DNA of 64,000 nt. It comes from JAABRU01 sp050180235 (GTDB lineage: Bacteria > Desulfobacterota > Desulfobacteria > Desulfobacterales > Desulfococcaceae). The notes under the pieces were generated by a model. That model was not told where the DNA came from. It saw only the letters and a list, made by a program, of their open reading frames with translations, and did not search any database. The stretch is from NCBI GenBank assembly GCA_050180235.1, contig JBFXEJ010000018.1, forward strand, positions 1-64,000. The letters run 5' to 3'. The position numbers and the translations under genes are program-made. Of this stretch, positions 1-8,900 are shown in pieces. Position 1 is the first letter of the stretch; each line of letters opens with the position of its first letter.

Positions 1-655
1 TGTCTTTTCTCCAACTTCGCAATGTGCGGGTATGATTCCGCTTTCAGAAAGAAATGCGCTAAGTATATGAATTGCTTTCTTATCATGGAAGTTGCCGAAA
101 CTTCCGCGAAGCGTTTTACCGTCGCAGGCTGTGAAAATCATATCTCTCATTTCTTCCGGCAATCCGGACAATTTCAGACTGTATTTTCTGAAGCATTCTT
201 CCAAATCTGCTGCTGACAATCCCCTGATAATATACCATTACTCAGAAGATTTGATGGTACAGCCGCGAATTGCACGAATGACACGAATTACGGTTTGTGC
301 ATTCGTGCAGATTCGTGTTATTCGTGGCTGTTTAACCTATACCGATACTTATATTTATTTACATTTTTATAAACTCTGCTGATGCAGGTTTTTCGAATGC
401 AGTATTTTACAACCGAAATGTTTCAAGTAATGGTATATTTCTGACAGTCGTGTATGCAGGTATTTTTTTCCATTTCAGTCCGAATTCCTCACGCAGAGTT
501 TCATAACTGCCTTTGATAAAGGTATGAACCTTTCTGTACGAATCAGCACCGCCCGCGATTGCAAAAATCGTAAATAACAGAATGTATCCCAACTCATAAC
601 GTCGCCCTTCTTTTCTCCGACTGTCTTTTATTTCGAACAGAAAGCTCTTCAGCAT
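1..655 (-). pseudogene. ISAs1-family transposase, interrupted and cut by the window edge
   Basis: The N-terminal half reads from 655 down to about 439 and contains the family's EGRRYELGYILLF and PAYTTVRN segments. The rest reads from about 229 down to the left edge and contains CDGKTLRG, FHDKKAIHILSAF and the start of a GEKT motif, typical of ISAs1 / H-repeat DDE transposases. Between them sits a 201-bp MITE at 234-434. Taking out the MITE and one copy of its 4-bp ATAT duplication joins the halves in frame (150 codons to the edge). The DDE catalytic region beyond the CDGKT block is off-window, so it is unknown whether the element was otherwise intact. The family assignment is from motif memory and is firm for the class. 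Confidence 0.8.
234..434. mobile_element. MITE family D, copy 1 (201 bp, ATAT target duplication)
   Basis: The ends begin ACCATTACTCAGAA and finish with the reverse complement of ACCATTACTTGAAA, flanked on both sides by ATAT. The interior carries an imperfect palindrome of the words CACGAAT and ATTCGTG (about 255-330). The same ends or interior recur at 22562-22727 and 50093-50195. It encodes no protein and interrupts a transposase gene. Confidence 0.8.
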
Positions 656-867
656 CGTTGTAACTCCTTTCCGAATTTTAATATTTATTCATAATAGGAG
701 CTATCTTAAAAAAGTCAACAACAGAATTGAACAGCCCTGATCCAAGACAGCAGAAGTGGAGTGAACATTTCAGATGGAGCGATGATTTTTCTTTGATAAT
801 AGGAATGACTCCGACAGGCCGTGTAACAGTGGAAACTTTAAAACTGAACAGAAAAGGGGTCGTGAAT

Positions 868-1203
868 TCAGTGGTACAAAACAAGTCCGCAGTTCCGGCA
901 CTTCTTCTGCGGGGGGAAACTGATGCTGCTGTAAGGTGTATAATTGTCTTTGCTGACTGTCTGAACAAAAAAGAAATCATTGCATCGGGGACATTTCTGC
1001 TTATGCAGTCTGTGCTGTATAAACATTCCAAAAAAAAACAGAAACGCTGGAATAACTATGGGAAACCAGTTATCGGACTTCTGTATATATGCCATTGTCA
1101 GTGCCAAAATCGGAAAAAGTGAAAAGAGAATAAACAGAAATATCCTTCTCAGATTTCTGATATGAGCCAACCCTCTGTTTATTTCATGTATTGATGCTTT
1201 CAC
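868..1203 (-). CDS. Small membrane protein with C-terminal zinc-ribbon cysteines
   Basis: I chose a GTG start at 1203 because AAAGG lies 8 bases upstream. A longer reading would run back into comF and give a non-protein-like N-terminus. The product is about 111 residues. A short basic helix is followed by two hydrophobic segments (around residues 20-40 and 45-62), then a cytosolic or periplasmic tail with CPRC and CRNC pairs about 32 residues apart, consistent with a zinc ribbon. It starts 15 bases after the stop of comF and so is probably cotranscribed. No function is recognised. Confidence 0.6.
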   Translation of the reverse strand: MKASIHEINRGLAHIRNLRRIFLFILFSLFPILALTMAYIQKSDNWFPIVIPAFLFFFGMFIQHRLHKQKCPRCNDFFFVQTVSKDNYTPYSSISFPPQKKCRNCGLVLYH

Positions 1204-1217
1204 TCCAAATCCTTTCT

Positions 1218-1982
1218 CTAACCGCGGGCCAGGGTCAGCACATCTACAGACTGGGCACCTTTTTCCAGCAGAACCAGTGCACATTCGCTCACAGTAGCGC
1301 CTGTGGTGAAAACATCATCTACCAGAACTACCCGTTTTCCATGCACATTTTCCCCTTTTGCAACACAGAAAGCGCCCCGGATATTTTCTTCTCTTTCCTT
1401 TTTTCCCAGCCCTGCCTGTGGACGGGTTTTTCTTATCCTTAGCAGCACATTCCGTCTGACCTCTGTTTGTGAAAAATCTGTCTGAAATTTCTTTGCCAGA
1501 CGCGGCCAGTCCCGAATCATCAGCCATGCCTGATTGAATCCCCGTTCCCGGAATCTTGCATTGTGGAGCGGCACAGGTATGACAATATCTGTATCAGCAG
1601 TTTTCCAAAAGCGGTTCCATGCTGAAAACAGCAGTATGCCAAAGGGATAGGCCAGTTGCCTTGCCCCTTTGTATTTGTAAGTGCGGATGGCGGTTGCAAA
1701 ACCCTTTTCCGCTTCATACTCTCCTGCTGAAGCCGCTTTTCTGAAATGCCGGGGAGGAGAAAAATCCTTGCCCCGGATCGGTTTTTCAGTCTGCCGGAAA
1801 CCGGGCAGGCATTCGGGACACAGATATTTCCCCATGATCGATTCAAAGGAAAGACAGCGGATGTCCCGTTCCTCTGAATCTGAACACGGGGGATGGAAAA
1901 AACTGCCGCATGACTGGCACCGGGGCGGAAAAACCGCATGGACAAATGCTGTCCATATGCCGGAAAAATCCTGCTTCCGCAT
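1218..1982 (-). CDS. comF: ComF family phosphoribosyltransferase-like protein
   Basis: The 254-residue product has the ComF architecture. An N-terminal cysteine cluster (CQSC near residue 23, then CPEC) is probably a zinc finger. The C-terminal type I phosphoribosyltransferase domain carries the PRPP-binding loop VVLVDDVFTTGATVSE near residue 222. ComF proteins are needed for natural transformation in several bacteria, possibly in ssDNA uptake or the link to PriA, but the biochemical reaction is unsettled. The start lies two bases after the stop of the upstream DUF29-like gene, indicating translational coupling. No other competence gene is nearby. Confidence 0.9.
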   Translation of the reverse strand: MRKQDFSGIWTAFVHAVFPPRCQSCGSFFHPPCSDSEERDIRCLSFESIMGKYLCPECLPGFRQTEKPIRGKDFSPPRHFRKAASAGEYEAEKGFATAIRTYKYKGARQLAYPFGILLFSAWNRFWKTADTDIVIPVPLHNARFRERGFNQAWLMIRDWPRLAKKFQTDFSQTEVRRNVLLRIRKTRPQAGLGKKEREENIRGAFCVAKGENVHGKRVVLVDDVFTTGATVSECALVLLEKGAQSVDVLTLARG

Positions 1983-1984
1983 AA

Positions 1985-2458
1985 TCAGCAGTCTGTGTCC
2001 TTTCTCCAGGTGCCCGGAGGCACAACCCCTTCCATCGTGTCAATTATCAGTTGAAGTGCCTCTTTTTTAATCTGTGAGGCATCAATTTTTTCCGCAAGTT
2101 CATATTCATCATAACGGCCTTCAAAAGCCTCAAAGGATGCCCGGCGGATTGCCATAGGCCATGATTCCTGTATGACTTCCATCAGTTCGGATTTATCCAG
2201 ATAATACCCTCCGCTGCCTCTGCGTCTGTTGATACGCAGAATCATATCTATAGAATTGCGTGCACCTGCCTCACCGGAACGGGTCAGCCGTCTTTCCGCA
2301 TATTTCACGATCAGATAATGAAGAAGGATGTCTGTATAACTCAGTATGCCGCAGATTTTGCTGTCCCTGCCCCCGGCCGCCATCTCTCCGATCAGTATCA
2401 GGGCTTCGCTGTTCCGGCTCTGCCTGATAAGAGAACGCAGTTGAAAAAGTTCTTCCAT
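1985..2458 (-). CDS. DUF29-like hypothetical protein
   Basis: I placed the start at 2458 because AAAGAGG stands 5 bases upstream; the frame stays open further but without a ribosome site. The product is about 157 residues, all helical by composition. It has a pattern reminiscent of the DUF29 family: an acidic helix, then a LSYTDILLHYLIVKY helix, a basic stretch, and a C-terminal ESWPMAIRRASFEAFE helix. That resemblance is loose and was judged by eye. It lies between icd and comF on the same strand, two bases before comF. Function unknown. Confidence 0.55.
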   Translation of the reverse strand: MEELFQLRSLIRQSRNSEALILIGEMAAGGRDSKICGILSYTDILLHYLIVKYAERRLTRSGEAGARNSIDMILRINRRRGSGGYYLDKSELMEVIQESWPMAIRRASFEAFEGRYDEYELAEKIDASQIKKEALQLIIDTMEGVVPPGTWRKDTDC

Positions 2459-2511
2459 TTCAGCCTCTTTGTAAGAAGATATCCCGGATATGGGCCGGGA
2501 TACCGGATTGT

Positions 2512-3735
2512 TTACATATTTTTCATCTTTTCCACAATCAGGCCGGCAAATTCCGAACATTTCACTTCTTTTGCCCCCTGAATCTGACGGGCCAGATCAT
2601 AGGTGACTGTTCCGGATGCAATGGCTGCTGCAATACCGGCCCGGATCATATCCGCGGCTGCGTTCCATCCCATATAGTCAAACATCATGGCTCCGGAAAG
2701 AATCAGGGAACCCGGATTGACCTTGTCCAGTCCCGCATATTTCGGGGCAGTGCCGTGGGTGGCCTCAAAAACAGCGCATTTATCCCCGATATTTGCACCC
2801 GGAGCCATGCCCAGTCCCCCGACCTGCGCGGCCAGCGCATCCGAGAGATAATCACCGTTGAGATTGGGTGTGGCAATGACATGATATTCTTCCGGACGCA
2901 GCAGCACCTGCTGAAACAGCATGTCTGCAATCCGGTCTTTGATCAGAATTTTCCCCTCCGGCATTTTTCCTTTGTATTTGTCATGCAGTTCAGCCTCGGT
3001 AACGGTTTTGTCACCGAATTTTTCTTTTGCCACCTCATATCCCCATTTGCTGAATGCTCCCTCGGTGAATTTCATGATATTGCCTTTGTGCATGAGAGTG
3101 ACCGAAGGATAGCCCTGGGCAATGGCATAGGAAATCGCGGACGCGACAAGGCGTTTGCTGTTATGCGGACTCATGGGTTTGATGCCTATGCCGGATTCCG
3201 GAATAATCTCTGTTTTCATGTTCTCCCGCAGAAAACGGATGATTTTTTTCGCGTCCTCTGTGCCGGATTCCCATTCAATGCCCGCGTAGAGATCTTCGGT
3301 ATTTTCCCGGAAAATGACCATGTTGACCTTTTCCGGATGTTTCATGGGGCTGGGAACCCCGGCAATATAACCGACCGGACGGACACAGGCATATAAATCC
3401 AGTTTCTGCCTTATGGCCACGTTAAGACTGCGCATACCTTTTCCCACAGGTGTGGTCATGGGTCCTTTGATACCCACCGCATATTCGCGGAGAGTGTCCA
3501 AAGTTATGTCCGGCAGCCACTGGCCTGTGCGTTCAAAACTTTTCTCGCCCGCGTCTGTTTCCAGCCAGTTAATTTTCCTTTTGCCGTGAAAAGCGGTTTC
3601 CACAGCTTTGTCCATTACCTTCTGCGAAGCCCGCCAGATGTCAGGGCCTGTGCCGTCACCTTCAATAAAGGGAATGACCGGATGATCCGGCACATTCAAA
3701 GAACCGTCACTGTTTCTGGTAATTTTCTCAAGCAT
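2512..3735 (-). CDS. icd: NADP-dependent isocitrate dehydrogenase
   Basis: This enzyme oxidatively decarboxylates isocitrate to 2-oxoglutarate and is cytosolic. The 407-residue product aligns throughout with bacterial homodimeric ICDH. Visible are the N-terminal PFIEGDGTGPDIW, the substrate loop SLNVAIRQKLDLYACVRP with the serine that IDH kinase targets in enterobacteria, VIFRENTEDLYAG, MHKGNIMKFTEG, and the cofactor region ATHGTAPKYAG. A GGAAAG ribosome site precedes the ATG at 3735. In sulfate reducers that run the oxidative TCA cycle it works either in complete oxidation or in glutamate supply. A gene of unknown role (1985-2458) starts 53 bases downstream. Confidence 0.97.
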   Translation of the reverse strand: MLEKITRNSDGSLNVPDHPVIPFIEGDGTGPDIWRASQKVMDKAVETAFHGKRKINWLETDAGEKSFERTGQWLPDITLDTLREYAVGIKGPMTTPVGKGMRSLNVAIRQKLDLYACVRPVGYIAGVPSPMKHPEKVNMVIFRENTEDLYAGIEWESGTEDAKKIIRFLRENMKTEIIPESGIGIKPMSPHNSKRLVASAISYAIAQGYPSVTLMHKGNIMKFTEGAFSKWGYEVAKEKFGDKTVTEAELHDKYKGKMPEGKILIKDRIADMLFQQVLLRPEEYHVIATPNLNGDYLSDALAAQVGGLGMAPGANIGDKCAVFEATHGTAPKYAGLDKVNPGSLILSGAMMFDYMGWNAAADMIRAGIAAAIASGTVTYDLARQIQGAKEVKCSEFAGLIVEKMKNM

Positions 3736-4009
3736 TTTTCTTTCCTTTCCCGGGAATTCCCGTTTTTGCTTTGTTTTTCATATGACAATTATCCTGAAAT
3801 ATATGCCCGGTATACTTTGGAATGTTTTGCCATAATCCGGATCTCTATTTAAAAAAACGCGTATGTCAAGGATTTTTCCAAAGATATTCATTGACGGATA
3901 CAGAAAGTCCGGTTAAGTTATAAGAAATCTGTCAGGTATCAGATTTCAACTATTTTAAATTATGCTTTTTCTGATTATTTCTTCCCTGTCATGAAACTGG
4001 CACCGCACT

Positions 4010-4540
4010 ATGGGAAAAAATTGCTGATACTTATTGTGGATGACAGGCGCAGCAGTATCACCCTTCCGGCCGATATAAGCAGGCAAACGGAATTTTTTGT
4101 GTATTCAAAAAATCCGGTTTTTCCGGAAAACCGGATTTTTCTGAAAACTTTATATCCGAAAATTTAAGCTGATTTATTTACTGCGCAGGGCAGAATACGG
4201 CATTGCTTTTGCCGAAAACGTAAATCAGGCTTTGCATATGATGGATAAAACCGTGCCGGATTTGCTGCGGCCGGACATTCAGATGCCGGGCATGGACGGT
4301 TTTGAAGTATGCACGCGGATCAAAGGCAATTCCTCACCGCATCATGTTCCGATCATTTTCATAACAGCCATTAAAACAGGATCTGAAGATGCTGTCAAAG
4401 GTTTTGACGCAGACGGAGCAGAATTATATAACCAAACCCTTTCAGTCCGCTGTAATGCCGGCAGAAGTCTGTACCCATTTTTTTCTGAAAAAAGCCCGTT
4501 AGGATTTGAAGTCAAAAATGCTTTCCCTCCAGAAAAGTGA
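4010..4540 (+). pseudogene. Decayed response regulator receiver gene
   Basis: Around 4018-4055 one frame reads LLILIVDDRRSS, the first strand and acidic pair of a receiver domain. From 4169 a different frame reads LIYLLRRAEYGIAFAENVNQ, then PDIQMPGMDGFEV with the phosphoacceptor region, then VPIIFITA. The two halves are separated by about 110 bases containing a terminator-like palindrome. After the VKGFDADGAE segment the frame loses receiver similarity. It is therefore a dead or fragmentary receiver, not a 102-residue gene. The kinase-like PAS protein that follows may once have been its partner. The roughly 270 bases between icd and this remnant show nothing else. Confidence 0.7.
4107..4140. 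terminator. CCGG-type bidirectional hairpin
   Basis: AAAAAATCCGGTTTT and AAAACCGGATTTTT form a near-perfect hairpin with A and T runs on either side, able to stop transcription in both directions. It lies inside the broken receiver gene. It belongs to a recurring set in this window (49677, 50445, 59237, 63660). Confidence 0.6.
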
Positions 4541-4711
4541 AATGAGATACCCGGCTGCTGTTGAGGATCAGACCGAACTGATCCGGCGTTAATGGCGCTG
4601 CACAAGTAATGCTGTTACTACTGTATTTGATTTCAAACTGTTAATGCTTTTCATATACATTCATCATCTCATTGAAATTGTAAGAAATATGATTCGTTGG
4701 AGTATAGAGCA

Positions 4712-5407
4712 ATGCCAAAAAAAACAGACTGCGAAAAATCGGAAGAGAAAACCGTGGATTCGGAATATACTGATATTGATTTCCAAAAAATGGAAGAGCT
4801 GCTAAGGGATGAAATCGCGTGGCGGCGTCTTCTGGTAGAGCAGTCAAGAGACGGAATTGTTGTTCTCGACCAAAATGGAAAAGTACATGAGGCGAATAAG
4901 CGATATGCTGATATGCTCGGTTACTCCATGGAAGAAATCTGCCAGCTTCATGTATGGGATTGGGACTTTCAATTTACCAGGGAGCAACTGACAGAAATGA
5001 TCCGGAATATTAATGATTCAGGTGATCACTTCGAGACACGGCATCGTCGAAAAGATGGCACAGTCATTGATGTGGAACTCAGCAATAACGGAGCTGTTTA
5101 CAGGAGACAAAAGCTAATATTCTGTGTATGCAGGGACATCACCGAACGCAAACAAAATGAAAAAAAACGGGAAAATCTTATCAATGAACTCCGGAAAGCA
5201 TTGGCAGAGATTAAAACTTTGCAGGGAATTATACCGATATGCTCCAGTTGCAAAAAAATCAGAGATGACAAAGGATACTGGGAACAGGTTGAGGCTTATG
5301 TTTCCAAACACACAGCAGCGAAGTTCTCCCACAGTATCTGCCCGGAATGTATAAAAAAATTGTATCCGGATTTTTGCACGGATGAAGATGTCTGCACAAA
5401 AAAATAG
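4712..5407 (+). CDS. PAS-domain sensor protein with C-terminal Cys-rich tail
   Basis: The start is the ATG at 4712, nine bases after GGAG. The 231-residue protein has an N-terminal polar helix, one PAS domain (about residues 40-155, with GKVHEANKRYADMLGYS and the PAC end FCVCRDITERKQ), a coiled coil, and a tail CSSCKKIRDDKGYWEQVEAY...SICPEC. This tail is a recurrent ending of Deltaproteobacterial PAS and receiver proteins and may bind a metal. There is no kinase, GGDEF or chemotaxis output domain, so it likely works through protein contact. Its natural partner could be the ruined receiver just upstream. Confidence 0.85.
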   Translation: MPKKTDCEKSEEKTVDSEYTDIDFQKMEELLRDEIAWRRLLVEQSRDGIVVLDQNGKVHEANKRYADMLGYSMEEICQLHVWDWDFQFTREQLTEMIRNINDSGDHFETRHRRKDGTVIDVELSNNGAVYRRQKLIFCVCRDITERKQNEKKRENLINELRKALAEIKTLQGIIPICSSCKKIRDDKGYWEQVEAYVSKHTAAKFSHSICPECIKKLYPDFCTDEDVCTKK

Positions 5408-5837
5408 GAATGTCCTGACAATTGGGTCAACCATACGCCGAGAAACGTGGGGATTTAAGGCGATTTCTAAAAAAACATACCAATTCAGCCTGCCATCTGT
5501 GGACCAATCAAAATATCCCATTTGGGTAAAAATGGGTAGCGGATCAATACTTACTGATAATTTTTAATTTATAAATCAATATATTATTTAAAAAACCCGA
5601 ACATTTCAGAGTGCATCTTTCAGCTTTCCTGATTACTGCTGACAAAAATGCAGCAATTTTAAACCTGTCAGGTCTGCCTATTCATTCAGACAGTGCCGAA
5701 CATCCTGAGACTTGCGTTAAGAAATCCCGGAGTCTCAAACTTTCAGTTTGGGAGCATTTCACAGTCACAGCCAAACGGCTCTATAGAGATTACCGAAATC
5801 TTTCAGTTTGGCACTCCTTTGGGCTGCACTTTTCTGC
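5408..5837. other. Non-coding stretch with a decayed MITE B remnant
   Basis: No plausible gene is present. Around 5530-5590 the sequence GGGTAGCGGATCAATACTTACTGAT followed by an AT-rich TTTATAAATCAATAT stretch matches the left part of the 192-bp MITE described at 31526, so this is a degraded copy without a recognisable right end. Two short repeats of CTTTCAGTTTGG follow at about 5740 and 5800. The rest shows nothing recognisable. Confidence 0.5.
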
Positions 5838-5993
5838 TTTCCATACTGGTTATGGGCATGACGGATGTACCTGACATGCAGATATTCCAGTTTGAAGGTT
5901 TCCTCGGTGCGGAGAATGCCCTCTGTCACCAGCACTTCCAGATCCTCATCCACCACATGCTTTTTCCTGTCGGCCAGATTTTTGAATTTTTCA
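5838..5993 (-). pseudogene. Internal fragment of leuA (second, decaying copy)
   Basis: About 150 bases closely match leuA at about 15050-15206 in the same orientation. Read on the minus strand they give DRKKHVVDEDLEVLVTEG, ILRTEETFKLEYLHV and then frame-shifted sequence. The copy is mostly identical near its centre and decays towards 5840. It stops exactly beside the 3' end of the giant gene that begins at 5997. No start codon or catalytic barrel is present, so it cannot encode a synthase. Its position opposite true leuA across the phosphoesterase/protease operon suggests a duplication linked to arrival of that operon. Confidence 0.85.
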
Positions 5994-5996
5994 AAT

Positions 5997-8900
5997 TTAT
6001 CTGTATGATCTTATTGTTAAGAATAATTTCCAAAGATGTTTTTCTTGGTCAGCAGGTAATTCGTTCACTAATCGGAATATAATCGGACGTGCATAGCAGG
6101 CAAATTCAGGCCAAATATGCACTATCCTGAACATCTGCTTTGAAAAATTCATACATGATAATTCCGGATTTCCTTCGATAATGGACGCAGAAAACACACT
6201 TTCCAATATTATCGCTTTGATATCCGGAGTTAAATTTCCTTTGTGAGAAAGCCTATTCTGCTGTCTGGATTCAGGTTTATTATCAGCATAATATTTTACT
6301 AAATCAACTATCTGGTCATGAATTCTCTTTCGGGAATCATCATTGTATGAGTTTAACCGATTTATAACAGTAAAAAGAACAAACATTGTGAGGTAAATAT
6401 CCTTATCTTTCAGAAAGGATAAATCTATCTGCTCTATCAAAGAATTTAATTTTGTTGATAATTGTTCATTTACTGGTAAATCAGAAATAACGCCATATAA
6501 AAGAGACCAATTTTGGTAATTATCAATTTTTTTTTCAAGTTCCAGAATAATATCAAGAACCAGTTTATTCAATTTTTCTGCTGAAAATTGTGTTGCTAAT
6601 TCTTGTCCAACAAGCCATTCTAATTGAGATATATCTGTTCCGAGATAAGCATTCATGGAATTGGAAGCCGATGAAATATTTAAAAATAATTCAGGAGCAG
6701 GGTATTTGTTTTCATTTGATGAAAAATATACAATTTTATTTATAAATTCAAATATATTAAATTTTTTAGAAATTTTTTCATCTGTATTTTTAAAGGCGTA
6801 TGCCAATCCCTTAAAATAAAAGGTGTTTTGTCTTATCCGCCGAGGATGACATATATCATTCCAGAGTGACAGATTCCGATCAAATAACTCCAATGGAACA
6901 ATGTAGCTATTTCCAAATTCATCTGTAAAAAAATCAGGAGGTACCTGGGCTTTTCTAAACAAATTATATATGTTGTTGCTATGAAACCAAGTCAGGGGCA
7001 ATATAAAATGCAGGGGCAGGTTTTCCAGTTTTGCGAAAAAACAGAATTGATCATATACCCACTGGAGTAAGGTATGAAATGATTTGAATTCTTTATATGT
7101 ATTTTCACAATCAGATAAATCATTACAGATATCGTTGGAAAGTTTGAAAAACTCGTCATTACCGTCAGTAGCAGATAATGTCAGATGAAGCAGGTGAATT
7201 TTGGAAACAGGGGAATACCATCTTGTTTTCAGTGTATTAAACAGTTCAAATTTTTCATTACGTTCAAGTTTGGAAATTTCATCAAAAATTTGTGAAGGCA
7301 GACTCGCCGGAAAACCGGACAGGCGATGAAGGGCCTCCAACAGCCCTTCATCCTGTATCAATTTTTTAGCAGATTCCTGTATCAGTTGATTAAATGGAAG
7401 TTTTTTCCCTGTAGGCTTTGGAAAACGTAAATGTCTGAGCAGACATTCTAAATTTGGGGGAAGCAATTCATCCCGTTTACAATTTGTATATTTATAAATT
7501 TTTATCTCAATATTCTTGTAATATACTGAAGCAGAATTGTTATACCATTCATGAGTACGTTGGACACGCAGTGCAGCATTTTCGGTTGATACAATTTGGG
7601 CAACGGCTTCTTCGAATTGCTGTTTATCACAATCAAACCAGTCACGATGATCTCGAAGAAGCCTTTCTCTTTTTTGAATATCCGGGCTGAGCAATTGGAA
7701 AAAAGGATATGTCATTCTTGATTCATCGGTACTGCCGTCCATTTTAATACAGAAAGAAATTATATCATTATTTTCATCTGCTATCGGTTTAACAATAAAC
7801 TGTTTTCCTGTTGTAAAATCAGATATCGTTGCCTCATTACCTTTGGCAACCTCTGCTAAAGCGGTGTGGAACAGGTGTGTTTCAAAATCATACGATACCA
7901 GACGGACAGTATGACCGTATCTGATATCTAAAAAATTGATTAGTTCATTGTCTTCAGACAGTTTTTCTTTGATAGTTTTTGGGATTGACAGGAAAAAATC
8001 TCTTAACACGATTAAAGAAGCCAGACTTGATATTTCTGAAGATTCATGAATGGCCATATCTGTAAAAGAGCTTTTAAGCAGCTCAACTGCTATTCCGGTT
8101 ATATTCGGATCAGAACGGAATCTTTTTAGGAGAATACGATACTCCAGCCATTCAAAATACCAGTTCAGTCTTTTCTCTTCTTCAGTCTTTTTATATTCTT
8201 CAATATCGAACAGACTGATTCCCTGAGAGATAAGTCCTGCAATGTCCAACCCATTAAATTTCAGCATATTATCCTGTGATTTATTGAAAGAGGAGAGAAA
8301 ATGAACACCAAAGATGCCGAAATACATATTTTCGAAAAGCCAGTCTGACCGTGCAGCAGCAATTTCCTTATTTTCACTTTCTTTCCATATCCATACGAGT
8401 GTATTATTTATTGCACGGTTTGTATTCAATACGAATGCCGCCTCTCCATGAGGATTGGGTAAATCCGGAATCGGGGGAAGTTGTAAACGATCCGAATCTG
8501 TCAAACAGGCGGATAAATATTGGCTTAAGATACGCATGGCACTAGTTTCCACTACAATACCATCTTTCAACGCCGCCTGTTTTAAATGAAATATGATTTC
8601 ATCAGAATGAATAGGAATATATCTGAAATTTGCTGCACGAAGTGATAAAATCCTGCTGTAATATTCTTCTTCAGACAGTAAGTTTTTGGATTTGAGTAAT
8701 ATAAGAATTTCATTAATACCAATAATTGGGACAAGTCCATCCCGTGTCAAAAAACTGTTCATATGCCGATCATCTATCCAGATCAGATCGTTTTTCTGTG
8801 GAGTAAATTTTAAAAGGTGAGATAATGAAAGAAAATCCGGTGAATCTTTTTCAGAAATAGTGTTATTTTCATGAAGCTTAGAAATTTGAATAAATTCATA

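Noticed and set aside
868..1284. Longer start for the small zinc-ribbon protein
   Set aside because: The additional residues overlap comF and lack a ribosome site, whereas GTG 1203 has one.
4232..4540. 102-codon frame as a functional response regulator
   Set aside because: It lacks the first third of a receiver domain, which lies in another frame upstream beyond an inserted palindrome.
5765..5956. 63-codon frame as an independent small gene
   Set aside because: It is the leuA fragment read through into unrelated sequence.
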